DNA from: Alkalimonas mucilaginosa
GTDB lineage: Bacteria; Pseudomonadota; Gammaproteobacteria; Enterobacterales; Alteromonadaceae
Length of the DNA: 64,000 nt
Reading direction: 5' to 3'
Assembly: GCF_036327005.1 (NCBI RefSeq)
Contig: NZ_JAUGZK010000006.1
Span: forward strand, 124,001 to 188,000
In this document: positions 50,511-59,292 of the stretch, piece after piece
How positions within the stretch are numbered: position 1 is the first letter of the stretch
Layout: every line of letters begins with the position of its first letter
Notes under the pieces: model-generated
The model's input: only the letters and a program-made list of their open reading frames with translations
Databases searched by the model: none
Told to the model about the DNA's origin: nothing
Made by a program: the position numbers and the translations under genes

Positions 50511-51536
50511 ATGGACTCTGTGACCCAAGCCGCCCTTGGTGCCGCCGTCGCCGTCGCGGTGATGGGCAAATCCACTCCGGTGAAAAAAGCCGCTCTCTGG
50601 GGAGCTGCCGCTGGCACCTTGCCCGATCTGGATGTATTTTGGAACTTCGGCGATGATTTAAGCAATATGCTGCGTCATCGCGGTGAAACTCATGCTTTTT
50701 TTTACCAGACACTGTTCTCACCACTGCTGGCCTGGTTGATTTGCCGCTGGCACCAACAACAAGCCTTGTTTCTTCGCTGGTGGCTGGCCATCTGGCTGGT
50801 GCTTATCACCCACAGTTTGCTGGATACCTTCACCACCTACGGTACTCAACTGGCGCTGCCTTTTAGCGACTACCCCTTCGCGCTGGAAAGTATTTTTGTG
50901 ATTGATCCGCTCTATACTCTGCCACTGCTGATTGGGGTTGGTCTGGCCTGGCGTTTGCCGGGCCGTGGCCTTGGTTTTAATCAACTGGGCTTGCTGCTAG
51001 TCTCGCTGTACTTAGGCTGGGGCTTAGCCGCTCAACACTGGGTACTGTGGCAACTCGATAGAATGCATCAAGAGCTTGCGCACTATGAACGGCTGGTACA
51101 ACCCACAGCCCTGAACACCCTGGTCTGGCGCATTGTGGTGATGGATCAGGCTGGCTATCGCGAAGGTTTCTATGCCCTGAATGATGGCACCACACCGATT
51201 GAATTTCGCCAGCATGTCTTTCCAAAACAGACGCAGGCACTACGCCAACTACCGCAAGCAAAGGAGCTCACCCGTTTCAGTCATGGCTTTGTCGGTTATT
51301 TTCAGCACGGCGAGCTGCTCACCATGGCTGACCTGCGGATGGGCATGCAGGGCAATTATGCCTTTGAATTCAGCCTGGCCTGTCAGCAAGACAACGAATT
51401 AGAACCGATAGCCGTGGTCCAACTGGATAAACCCTACCAGATGCTGGAAATGTGGACCTGGGCCTTTCGCCGGTTTTGGCTGGATGCCAAGCCACTCTCG
51501 GCCATTACAGTGCGCAACCAACCAGACTGTACCTAA
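50511..51536 (+). CDS. YdjM-type membrane-bound metal-dependent hydrolase
   Basis: A 341-residue inner-membrane protein of the DUF457/YdjM family. It begins MDSVTQAALGAAVAVAVMG, the usual start of the family, and the conserved polar residues are in LPDLDVFWNF, RHRGETHAFFY and LITHSLLDTFTTYGT, likely metal ligands facing the membrane. Five to six membrane helices fill the first half; the last 150 residues form a soluble domain. Substrate unknown. The ribosome site is weak. It converges with the GGDEF gene at 51564. Confidence 0.8.
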   Translation: MDSVTQAALGAAVAVAVMGKSTPVKKAALWGAAAGTLPDLDVFWNFGDDLSNMLRHRGETHAFFYQTLFSPLLAWLICRWHQQQALFLRWWLAIWLVLITHSLLDTFTTYGTQLALPFSDYPFALESIFVIDPLYTLPLLIGVGLAWRLPGRGLGFNQLGLLLVSLYLGWGLAAQHWVLWQLDRMHQELAHYERLVQPTALNTLVWRIVVMDQAGYREGFYALNDGTTPIEFRQHVFPKQTQALRQLPQAKELTRFSHGFVGYFQHGELLTMADLRMGMQGNYAFEFSLACQQDNELEPIAVVQLDKPYQMLEMWTWAFRRFWLDAKPLSAITVRNQPDCT

Positions 51537-51563
51537 CGTCTAACTGGCTTTTGTCATTGTTTA

Positions 51564-53207
51564 TCAGGCAAGCTCTACCCGATTGCGGCCATTGTGCTTG
51601 GCCTGGTAGAGCGCCTGATCAGCCCGGTCGATGTTTTCATCGGTTGACTGACTGGTGTCAACCCGGGCCAGGCCTGCACTGAAGGTGCATTGGAACGACT
51701 GCTCCTGGCCACTGAATGGAATGGCTTGAAACGACTGGCGGATGCCATCAATAATGGATTTAGCTTTTTGCAATGAACAATCCGGCAAGGCCAGTAAAAA
51801 TTCTTCGCCACCATAACGGCCTATCACATCGGTTTTACGGAGTTTTTGCTGCAGCAGGTTCGCCAGACTGCTGATCACCTGGTCGCCCACCAAATGACCG
51901 TATTGATCATTGACCCGCTTAAAGTGATCCAAATCCAGCATCACCACGATTAACTCCTGCTTGCTGCGCTTGGCTTTGGCTATCTCGTCACTTAATCGCT
52001 CCTTCACAGTGGCATGCTGCAACAACCCGGTCAGGCTATCACGGGTCATCATCTCGGCCAGTTGTCTGGCACGCTGAGCCCTGGCGAATACAGTCACGGC
52101 CAAAGCCTGATCGGTAATAGGCTTGGAAATGAAATCATCTCCAGCTTTGACCAGCGCATCCAATTGCCGCTGGCTATCTGTTTCCGACGACAAATAGACA
52201 ATAGGTACGCCAAGCCACTCATCTTTAAAGCGAATAATCTGCGCCAGCTCCGGACCGGTGCAGTCCGGCATATTAACATCCAGCAGAATCACATCGGGCT
52301 GAAACCCTTGCAAACCTATCAGCATCTTAGTGGGATCATTCACTACCTTGGCTTCCATACCAGCCTGCTCAATAATCAGTTGATAATGCTGTGCCAACAT
52401 CACATCATCATCGACAATCAGGATCCGAAAGCGCGCCTGTTGTCGTTGTGTCAGCAACCGCTGAATGCGTAGCTCAATCGCAGCAGCATCCAGTGGTTTG
52501 ATAAAATAACCTCCTGCTCCCAACCGCACGGCAGTCAGATAATGGTTGAAACTCTCTTTTTTACCGACAATAAACAGTACCATAGACGATTGCTCGTCTA
52601 TCAGCAGTTGTTGCAGCAAGCTTTTCATACCTTGAGGTAAGCGGTTACCTGACATATCTAAAATCAATACATCGGGTCTATCCGATGTCAAGGCTGCCTT
52701 TAATGCATCAAACTCTTGAAAACTATCCACTTGATGACCAAAAGGGTCCATGGCTGATGTTAGCTGTTTCCCAAGATCTGCATCTTTGCTGAATATTGCA
52801 ATATGCGCTTTGCGGGTGAACTCATCATCTACCGGTTGAAACAATGGTGCAGCCGAGGCCTCTGGCTTGTTGCTGGTGTGATGGCTAAGCTCTTGCACCA
52901 TGTGTAAAAACTGTTGTTTGAGCTCGGTTTCAGGGCGTCCACCACCATTCAGCCAGGCATCAAGCTCCATTTCCAGCGCTTTGGCTTGCTGACCAAGTTG
53001 TGGCATGCCAAAAGTGCCCGCAGAGCCAGCCAACGTATGAAAGCGCTGTTTTAGAGTTTTGGCTATGCTTTGCCAGCCGGTATTGCTTTCATCCAGCAAC
53101 TGGCCTGCCTGAGCAGTAATCTCTGGCCAATCCTGCTGCAAACGCAGCAGATAACTGTTTCGCAACGCCGCTAATTGTGCCTGAATATCCTGTTGCGATG
53201 CTGTCAT
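51564..53207 (-). CDS. Hpt-REC-REC-GGDEF response regulator
   Basis: A 547-residue cytoplasmic signalling protein. In order: an Hpt domain with phosphoryl His57 in RFHTLAGSAGTFG; a degenerate receiver (about 134-252) with Asp184 and a C-terminal Lys but lacking the acidic pair (IAIFSKDAD); a complete receiver (about 260-378) with Asp266-Asp268, phospho-Asp310, Ser340/341 and Lys362; and a GGDEF domain with GGEEF at 466-470 and the inhibitory site RKTD nine residues earlier. It probably makes cyclic di-GMP on phosphorylation of Asp310. A cognate kinase is not in the window. Similar multi-domain layouts occur in Pseudomonas and Shewanella. Confidence 0.93.
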   Translation of the reverse strand: MTASQQDIQAQLAALRNSYLLRLQQDWPEITAQAGQLLDESNTGWQSIAKTLKQRFHTLAGSAGTFGMPQLGQQAKALEMELDAWLNGGGRPETELKQQFLHMVQELSHHTSNKPEASAAPLFQPVDDEFTRKAHIAIFSKDADLGKQLTSAMDPFGHQVDSFQEFDALKAALTSDRPDVLILDMSGNRLPQGMKSLLQQLLIDEQSSMVLFIVGKKESFNHYLTAVRLGAGGYFIKPLDAAAIELRIQRLLTQRQQARFRILIVDDDVMLAQHYQLIIEQAGMEAKVVNDPTKMLIGLQGFQPDVILLDVNMPDCTGPELAQIIRFKDEWLGVPIVYLSSETDSQRQLDALVKAGDDFISKPITDQALAVTVFARAQRARQLAEMMTRDSLTGLLQHATVKERLSDEIAKAKRSKQELIVVMLDLDHFKRVNDQYGHLVGDQVISSLANLLQQKLRKTDVIGRYGGEEFLLALPDCSLQKAKSIIDGIRQSFQAIPFSGQEQSFQCTFSAGLARVDTSQSTDENIDRADQALYQAKHNGRNRVELA

Positions 53208-53349
53208 GCCTCATCCGTTACCAAATCGATTTAGCTAAAAAGTAGCGAATTTTCAATCGAAAAGCCATGAAAAATAGGTGCTTCAGCGGGTTTTATTGCC
53301 CGAAGCTGTCGCTGAAAACAATCAAATGTTGAAAAAAAGAAAAGTTCAC

Positions 53350-53377
53350 TTGCACAATCTGATTGACTTCTTATAAT
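53350..53377 (+). promoter_or_regulatory. Promoter of the magnesium-transport locus
   Basis: TTGCAC (53350-53355) and a perfect TATAAT (53372-53377) are 16 bases apart. A start near 53384 gives a leader of about 380 bases before the next gene. Confidence 0.65.
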
Positions 53378-53384
53378 ACGCCCA

Positions 53385-53763
53385 ACTTTAACCACTGCGG
53401 AGACCCATCGTGGGCGAACAACCTGGTAGTAGGCGTTGGTCTGTCGATTGTCAGTCAACACGAGGAATGTTTTAACGCTTCGCAGTCTGGTCTTTAGCAC
53501 TATTCTGCCAAGCGCGGAATAGTGATGTCTGTTGTTATCTTTGTAACTCCATCGTCATCTCTGTTCACTATCATCCGTAACAACGCATTGCCATTAGCGC
53601 AGATGCGTACTGCTTGCTGTGCCCTGTGCTGCCCTTATGGCGGTGTCATGGCTGGCGAGAGGCGGACTGGTGCATTTCATTTGTTGCTCTAACAGTCACA
53701 GACGGCCTCATACAATCCGTTTACTCATGCTGGCACCCGCTTCAACCGAAGAGGATAAGGCGC
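53385..53763 (+). promoter_or_regulatory. Long structured 5' leader of the mgtE locus
   Basis: About 380 untranslated bases separate the promoter from the outer-membrane protein gene. Visible hairpins: CCCA/TGGG around TCG (53405-53415), a GTTG...CAAC pairing at about 53434-53461, and CACTATTC (53498-53505) with GAATAGTG (53517-53524) around an 11-base loop. No T-run follows, so it is not a simple terminator. I looked for the M-box and the yybP-ykoY (Mn) consensus and could not match either. A metal-sensing leader is inferred only from the mgtE context. Confidence 0.4.
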
Positions 53764-54477
53764 ATGTACACTAAAAATCATGTAGCTTTGCGTGACGCAA
53801 CCGTAGCCCCAACCAAATCGTTGTCTCTGACAGCACTGGCCGTTGTTTTAATGGGCCTGAGCAGCCTGGCAAATGCCGGTCGGCCGCTGATCACCGATGA
53901 TGCGACCATTGTTGACGACTGCCAGCTGGAAAGCTGGTGGCAGCGTAATCGTGGCCCTAATGAGTTCTGGCTGGTTCCGGCTTGTCAGGTAGCTGGTATT
54001 GAATGGGGATTTGGCTACGCCAACCAAACAGCCGGTGAACCCGACCTGTATGAACTGGCAGCAAAAACCGAATTAAGAACACTGGAGACCAACAGCTGGG
54101 GCGCCACTATTGGCTTTAGCCATGGCTTTGCGCAAGGTAGTTTTCGAGGTGATCAGCATCTGAACCTGGCAGTCACCCACAGCTTTGCTGACGATGCCTG
54201 GTTACTGCACAGCAACCTTGGCTACGCCAATAACCGTGATGCCGGCAATGAAGTAACTGCAGGTATCGCTCTGGAGCGGGAGGTGATTGCCAACCACTGG
54301 GCCTTCGCCGAAGTGTTCCGCAAAGAAGCCGGCCGGCCTTTTTATCAACTTGGTTATCGTTTCGAACCCAAAGCAGAGCGTTTGCAACTGGATATCAACT
54401 ATGGCAACCGTCTAAGCAGCAGTGCGAATGAGTATTGGCTAAGTGCCGGTTTCGTTTTTTACTTCAGCGCCTTTTAA
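53764..54477 (+). CDS. Predicted outer-membrane beta-barrel protein
   Basis: A 237-residue secreted protein with a signal peptide (about 1-39, ending SSLANA) and a mature part that opens GRPLITDDATIVDDCQLESWW. It then runs in alternating strands ending YWLSAGFVFYFSAF with a terminal Phe, the sign of an outer-membrane barrel. The TDDA-type opening is common in small proteins annotated as transporter or porin-like. The start at 53764 has GAGGATAAGG upstream; an earlier in-frame ATG at 53614 lies inside the leader. It stands 16 bases before mgtE, so it may help magnesium or another cation across the outer membrane; that is inference. Confidence 0.72.
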   Translation: MYTKNHVALRDATVAPTKSLSLTALAVVLMGLSSLANAGRPLITDDATIVDDCQLESWWQRNRGPNEFWLVPACQVAGIEWGFGYANQTAGEPDLYELAAKTELRTLETNSWGATIGFSHGFAQGSFRGDQHLNLAVTHSFADDAWLLHSNLGYANNRDAGNEVTAGIALEREVIANHWAFAEVFRKEAGRPFYQLGYRFEPKAERLQLDINYGNRLSSSANEYWLSAGFVFYFSAF

Positions 54478-54492
54478 GCAGGGAGAATCATC

Positions 54493-55845
54493 ATGAATGC
54501 ACAAGACTTAATCTTTAGCCTGCGCACTGTACTACTGAGCAAAGACAAAGACGATATGGCTCATCTGGTCCGCCGCTGTCACCCAGCCGATATTGGTGCC
54601 GTGCTCAGCAGCTTTACTGTGACGCAAATTGCTCAGTTACTTAGCCTGACACCGGTGGATGAGCGTGCTCAGCTGTTTGGTTACCTGCCCAAAGAGCTTG
54701 AGGCAGAGATCGTACCCAGCCTGGATCAAAAAGCTCTGGGAGAGTTGTTTCTTCATATGGCATCGGATGAGCGCGCTGACTTGTTCAATCTGCTGCCCGA
54801 AGACCAGCAAGGACGCTTGCTACCGGTACTCGCCAAAGCGGAGCGTGAAGATATCCGTAAACTGGCAGCTTACGAGGAAGATAAAGTAGGCTCAGTGATG
54901 AGCTCTGACTACGCTTTGGTCGATGCGAAACGCACCGCCAAAGAAGGCATTGCCCAGTTGCGTAAAGCGGCACCGGATACCGAAACCATTTACCAGGCCT
55001 ATGTGGTGGACTCAGAACGTCGGCTGGTTGGCACCGTGTCGCTGAAAGATCTGATTATGGCCGATGAACATGCCATTATCGGTGATTTTATGACGCACGA
55101 TCCTGTCTATGTCAAAGCCGATGCACCACGGGAAGTGGCGTCGCAGCTGATTGCCAAGTATGACTTGATTGCACTGCCGGTTACCAATGGAGGCGATAAG
55201 CTGGTGGGTATTGTGACCTACGACGATGCCATGGACGTTGCTGCTGAAGAAGCCACCACCGATTTTCGGAAAGTCGGTGCCGTCAGCGAAATTGTCGGCA
55301 ACATCAAGGACGCTTCCATCAACTTGTTGTATCGCAAGCGGGTGTTCTGGCTGGTGCTGCTGGTATTTGGCAACATCTTCTCGGGTGCCGGTATTGCTTA
55401 CTTTGAAGACACCATCGAAGCCTACATTGCGCTGGTGTTCTTCCTGCCCTTGCTGGTGGACAGTGGCGGTAATGCCGGCTCCCAGGCTGCCACCCTGATG
55501 GTTCGGGCCATGGCAACCGGTGAGGTAATGATCAAAGACTGGGCCAAAATGCTGGGGAAAGAGTTTGTAGTCGCTGGCTTGCTGGGCTTAACCATGGCAT
55601 TAGCGGTTTCTACCCTGGGCTTCTGGCGCGGCGGCCCGGAGATTGCGCTGGTTGTTGCTTTGACCATGCAAATTGTGGTGGTTGTAGGAAGCGTTATTGG
55701 TATGTCACTGCCGTTTTTGCTGAGCCGCTTTAAGCTGGATCCAGCAGCTGCCAGTGCACCTTTGATTACCTCCATTGCTGATGCATGTGGCGTAATCATT
55801 TACTTTGCGATGGCCACCTGGATCCTGGATATTCCACTTGGTTAA
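54493..55845 (+). CDS. mgtE: Magnesium transporter MgtE
   Basis: A 450-residue homodimeric magnesium channel. The cytoplasmic N domain (about 1-130; superhelical, PKELEAEIVPSLDQKALGELF) and two CBS domains (about 135-255; VGSVMSSDYALVDAKRTAKEG and IGDFMTHDPVYVKADAP) gate the pore, which is built from five membrane helices at the C-terminus with the selectivity segment LLVDSGGNAGSQAATLMVRAMATGE. The start at 54493 has AGGGAGAATC upstream. It is followed by a broken mgtC-family gene. Confidence 0.96.
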   Translation: MNAQDLIFSLRTVLLSKDKDDMAHLVRRCHPADIGAVLSSFTVTQIAQLLSLTPVDERAQLFGYLPKELEAEIVPSLDQKALGELFLHMASDERADLFNLLPEDQQGRLLPVLAKAEREDIRKLAAYEEDKVGSVMSSDYALVDAKRTAKEGIAQLRKAAPDTETIYQAYVVDSERRLVGTVSLKDLIMADEHAIIGDFMTHDPVYVKADAPREVASQLIAKYDLIALPVTNGGDKLVGIVTYDDAMDVAAEEATTDFRKVGAVSEIVGNIKDASINLLYRKRVFWLVLLVFGNIFSGAGIAYFEDTIEAYIALVFFLPLLVDSGGNAGSQAATLMVRAMATGEVMIKDWAKMLGKEFVVAGLLGLTMALAVSTLGFWRGGPEIALVVALTMQIVVVVGSVIGMSLPFLLSRFKLDPAAASAPLITSIADACGVIIYFAMATWILDIPLG

Positions 55846-55875
55846 CCGTCATTAAACAGCAACACCCTGTATGTA

Positions 55876-55912
55876 CACTGCCCGGTCAGCTTTAGACATC
55901 GGCTGGGCAGTG
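55876..55912 (+). terminator. Hairpin between mgtE and the mgtC-like pseudogene
   Basis: CACTGCCC (55876-55883) pairs with GGGCAGTG (55905-55912) around a 21-base loop, some 30 bases after the mgtE stop. No T-run follows, so full termination is doubtful. Confidence 0.4.
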
Positions 55913-55977
55913 GTTCTCCGGGCAGCTTTATCCATCACTCACTCAGCCGCAGATGGCTCAGATTTAAGGAGAACGCC

Positions 55978-56450
55978 ATGCTTGCAGTACAAAACATTCA
56001 ACTCTTCCCATTACTCGATAGCTTGATCAGTCTGGTGGCGGCCTTTGTGCTTGGCTCGTTAATCGGACTAGAGCGCCAATCCTGTTACCGCAAGCCGTAC
56101 TCGGAACACTCTTTGTGTTGGCAGCCAATACTCTGCTGCGGCCCATTGTCAACCAAATCAACCGTCAGCCCATTGATGTGGAATCAACTGAAGTCACCTA
56201 TATCTTGCATGTGATTGCCGATAAGCAGCAGCAAAAGCATGCGATGGATGTGGTCGAGTTGGTACTGGAAGCCGCCAAGCTTCCCGCCCGCGGCATGGAA
56301 GTGACGCCCTTTGGCAATGAAGATGTCGAAGTCGAGGCCATGCTGGCTGCGATCTCCATTGATGGTGAGGAGTTAGACCGCATCAGTCGAAAGCTGTTAA
56401 GTAAATCCTTTATCACTCAGGCGTACTGGAGCACCAGTACGTCGGAGTAA
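55978..56450 (+). pseudogene. mgtC/sapB-family gene with internal deletion and frameshift
   Basis: MgtC-family proteins have about 230 residues: a membrane domain followed by a cytoplasmic ACT-like domain. Here the N-terminal frame from 55978 reads SLVAAFVLGSLIGLERQ, the start of a normal MgtC, then runs out of frame at about 56080 and stops at 56214. From that point the +2 frame reads LLPQAVLGTLFVLAANTLLRPIVNQINR and continues with the C-terminal domain (STEVTYILHVIADKQQQ... to 56450). The middle of the membrane domain, some 80-100 codons holding helices 2-4 and the GIGFLGAG-type motif, is missing. So the gene has lost internal DNA and its frame. The flanking parts are otherwise well kept, which suggests a recent loss. 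Confidence 0.8.
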
Positions 56451-56541
56451 GTAAAGGCAACAAATATCAGTTTTTTATCAAACCACCGGCTTACTCCGAA
56501 CGTTATACTCAGGCCTGAGCTGTATCCGGTAAGGATGATTG

Positions 56542-57297
56542 ATGAAACTGCTGCTATCTTGTTTGCTGCTATGTTTAGGCTTTTTGTTCAGCGCTTCACT
56601 TCAGGCTGAACGTATTGTGCTGGCCAGCAGCAACTACCATCCCCACTATGGAGCAGACTTACCAAAGCAAGGCGCAGTCACAGAAATCATCCGTCAGGCC
56701 TTTTCACTGCAAGGCATTCAGATCGAAGTAGAGTTCATGCCCTTTGGCCGCGCTCTGCATGAAGCGAAAGTTGCGAATTACGTGGGTCTCATCGCTGCCT
56801 GGTACTCTGACGACAGAGTGGAAAACTTTTTGTATTCGCAGCCGATGTACGCCAACCAAATCGTGTTGTTTAAGCGCCGTAGCATGCCGCTGGAGTTTCG
56901 TAACTTCCAGCAACTGGCGGATTCGCGCTATCGATTGGGGGTAGTGCAGGGCTACGCACAGCCCGAGGGGTTGCTGCGCGCAAGGCTCAATACCATTGCA
57001 GTTGCCAGTGATGAGCAGGCCTTTCGCATGCTGGCACTCGGACGCGTCGACTTGGTACCTGCTGATAAGCTAAACGGCCTCTACCTGCTGCAAACCTTAC
57101 TGCCGGAGCACGCCGAAAACATAGAGTACATTGAGCCGGTGCTGGAGCAACGGCCGATGTACCTGATACTCTCCAAGCAGGATCCTCGCTCGGAGGAGTT
57201 GATGGAACGCTTTAATCGCGGCCTGCAGCAACTGCAGGCCAGCAATCAGTACCGCACCATTTTGCAAAGCTTACTGCCAGCTACAAGCGCACGCTAA
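56542..57297 (+). CDS. Periplasmic solute-binding protein family 3
   Basis: A 251-residue secreted protein with a signal peptide (about 1-22, ending ASLQA). The mature part has the fold of amino-acid-type binding proteins (SBP_bac_3): HYGADLPKQGAVTEIIRQAF, VEFMPFGRALHEAKVANYVGLIAAW, YANQIVLFKRR and RYRLGVVQGYAQPEGL. Such proteins of this length often occur without their own permease in Alteromonadales and may feed signalling domains. The ATG at 56542 follows AAGGA. Its stop runs 17 bases into the end of the convergent ABC permease gene, and no transporter is joined to it. Confidence 0.75.
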   Translation: MKLLLSCLLLCLGFLFSASLQAERIVLASSNYHPHYGADLPKQGAVTEIIRQAFSLQGIQIEVEFMPFGRALHEAKVANYVGLIAAWYSDDRVENFLYSQPMYANQIVLFKRRSMPLEFRNFQQLADSRYRLGVVQGYAQPEGLLRARLNTIAVASDEQAFRMLALGRVDLVPADKLNGLYLLQTLLPEHAENIEYIEPVLEQRPMYLILSKQDPRSEELMERFNRGLQQLQASNQYRTILQSLLPATSAR

Positions 57298-58537
57298 GCC
57301 CATCAGTCAGTGCTTTGCGGTACGCCAACCAAGAAGGGATACAACCCAGCAACAGTGCTAGCCCCAGCACCAGGCCCATCAGTTGTAAGCTACTCTGTCG
57401 GATTGGGTTTAACCCAATAAACAAACCATAGCGACCAGCCAGCAGATCCTGGCCAAGCCAAAGCCCAATCATCAACACCACCATGGCCACGACTAAAGAA
57501 GTCAGGCTTATTAACAACACTTCGAGCTGCACCAGCCAGAACAAAGTGCGCGGGTGAGCACCAACGGCCCGCAAAATGGCAATCTCCCGCTGCCGCTCTT
57601 TCATTGAAGCAAGCAGTGTGGTGGTCATCCCAACCAAACCGGCCAATAACACCAACACTGTGATCACCAGCAGCAAGCGCTCAACCATACTGAGCATCTG
57701 CCATAACTCGGCCAGTGCCACACCGGGTAAAATAGCCGTCAAAGGTTCACCACGGAATTCATTGATTTGCCGCTGCACCAAAAAGGTAGCCGCCCGGGAG
57801 TTCAGCCCTACCAGAAAAGCCGTAATGGCTTTGGGCGTTAAATCCATTTCCTGAGCCTGCTCCGCACTGACCCGACGTCCGGGCATCGGAGCACCTTGCT
57901 GCCAATCAATGTGAATGGCTTCTATACCTTCCAGGCTAACATGCACACTTTGGTCCACCGGAGTGCCGGTTGGCGCTAGAATTCCCACTACGCTAAAGGG
58001 TTTGTCTTTATGCTCGCTAAAACTGACCTGGCCAATGCCATGGGCCAGTACAATTTCCTGTCCCAACTGATAGCCAAGCCGTGCTGCAACCTCAGACCCA
58101 AGTACCGTGTCATACAGCTCCTGGAAAATCGTTCCCTGCGCCAGTTGCAGCTGCTGCTGGCCTGCGTATCGGTAATATTTAAAATAATCCTGATTGGTAC
58201 CAACCACCCGATAGCCGCGGTGCGAGTCACCCAGTGAGATGGGGATAGTCCAGCCAATTTGCGGGTGATTCTGGATACGCTGATACGTCTCCCAACTGAT
58301 GTTGGCAGTGGCATTGCCTATACGAAAAATCGAATACAGCAGCAAGTTCAGCTGGCCGGAGCGTGCTCCAACAATCAAATCGGTGCCCGAAACCGTGCTG
58401 GTGAAGCTGTTTTTTGCTTCATGCCGCAGGTGGTCAATCCCAAGTAGCAAACTGATGCTGATGACCAAGGATAGCACTGTCATCGCAACGGTACCGCGGC
58501 GATTCCATAAACTCAAACGCGCCAGTTTCATCAGCAT
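57281..58537 (-). CDS. ABC transporter permease, FtsX/MacB type
   Basis: A 418-residue inner-membrane protein of the FtsX family with four membrane helices: one near the N-terminus (about 17-36), then a periplasmic domain of some 230 residues, and three at the C-terminus (about 285-410). The C-terminal cytosolic motif KERQREIAILRAVGAHPRTLFWLV is diagnostic. It overlaps the ATPase gene upstream by seven bases; together they form one exporter-type or mechanotransmission complex. The neighbourhood with DUF3299 and ZrgA-like genes recalls the zrg zinc-acquisition locus of Vibrio; a zinc role is inference. Confidence 0.88.
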   Translation of the reverse strand: MLMKLARLSLWNRRGTVAMTVLSLVISISLLLGIDHLRHEAKNSFTSTVSGTDLIVGARSGQLNLLLYSIFRIGNATANISWETYQRIQNHPQIGWTIPISLGDSHRGYRVVGTNQDYFKYYRYAGQQQLQLAQGTIFQELYDTVLGSEVAARLGYQLGQEIVLAHGIGQVSFSEHKDKPFSVVGILAPTGTPVDQSVHVSLEGIEAIHIDWQQGAPMPGRRVSAEQAQEMDLTPKAITAFLVGLNSRAATFLVQRQINEFRGEPLTAILPGVALAELWQMLSMVERLLLVITVLVLLAGLVGMTTTLLASMKERQREIAILRAVGAHPRTLFWLVQLEVLLISLTSLVVAMVVLMIGLWLGQDLLAGRYGLFIGLNPIRQSSLQLMGLVLGLALLLGCIPSWLAYRKALTDGLSVRL

Positions 58538-59244
58538 GGCTGTACCCCCTGCTCCAGTTGATCCATCGGCAAGTGCCAGTTAAAGTAGCCTTGCAGCGCC
58601 TGATCATGGCTGACAAAAATCACAGTGGTGCCACTTTCATTCGCTTCCGCCAGCATCAGTTTCATAAAGGCGTCGCGGTTATCAGCATCCAGCGCTGATG
58701 TTGGTTCATCGGCAATCAGCAAGGCCGGGCGAAGCAGTAACGCCCGGGCAATCGCCACCCGCTGTTGCTGACCTACGCTTAGCTCCGAGGCTTTTTTTGG
58801 ATGCAGTTCATCGTTAAGACCCAAATGCTGCAACAACATGATGGCACGGCCAGTCAACGCATGCGCCCCCTGGTTCGCAAAACAAGCCACCAGCAACACA
58901 TTGTCCAGCACGGATAGATAAGGGATCAGGTTCAGTTGCTGAAAGACCACCCCAATTTGTTGGGCTCGCAGGGTATCCCGCTTGGCCGCCGATAACTGAT
59001 GCATCGCCGTTTGCTGCAACCAAAGCTCACCTTCGTTCGGTGTGGTAATGCCACTGAGTAAATTAAGTAAGGTTGTTTTACCAGAGCCAGATGCCCCACG
59101 GATAAACAAATGCTGACCAGGTTCCAGCTGCAAGCTATCCAATGCCAGCTGCCAGCCTTGCTTACCGGGCCAACGAAAACGCATTTTTTTGAGTTCAATT
59201 ACATATTTTTTCGGCTTGTCAGTCACCGGTTGTTCAACCTTCAT
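58531..59244 (-). CDS. ABC transporter ATP-binding protein, LolD/MacB type
   Basis: A 237-residue ATPase. Walker A GASGSGKTT at about 53-61, Q-loop near VVFQQLNLIPYLSV, ABC signature LSVGQQQRVAIARAL, Walker B ALLIADEPTSALD and the H-loop VSHDQ. Its partner is the permease downstream, with which it overlaps by seven bases. Divergent from the DUF3299 gene, with only 48 bases between the starts, so the two probably share a regulatory region. Confidence 0.93.
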   Translation of the reverse strand: MKVEQPVTDKPKKYVIELKKMRFRWPGKQGWQLALDSLQLEPGQHLFIRGASGSGKTTLLNLLSGITTPNEGELWLQQTAMHQLSAAKRDTLRAQQIGVVFQQLNLIPYLSVLDNVLLVACFANQGAHALTGRAIMLLQHLGLNDELHPKKASELSVGQQQRVAIARALLLRPALLIADEPTSALDADNRDAFMKLMLAEANESGTTVIFVSHDQALQGYFNWHLPMDQLEQGVQPC

Positions 59245-59292
59245 GGTAAGATGATGGAAGTGATTTATACCAAAGTTCAGGAGTAAGCTCCA

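Noticed and set aside
53231..53500. Minus-strand frame of 89 codons
   Set aside because: It runs across the promoter and leader of the mgtE locus, has no ribosome site and resembles no family.
53385..53763. yybP-ykoY (Mn) riboswitch, suggested by TAGTAGGC and GTCAACACG
   Set aside because: The GGGGAGUAG opening and the closing GAGACC on the 3' side are not in the right order; a GAGACC occurs only near the 5' end.
55978..56450. Programmed frameshift in an intact mgtC gene
   Set aside because: A frameshift would not supply the missing middle membrane helices, so a deletion is the simpler reading.
59245..59292. Second Zur box between the ABC ATPase and DUF3299 genes
   Set aside because: The A/T-rich bases there (TGGTAA ... 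TTATACCA) do not fit the Zur core.
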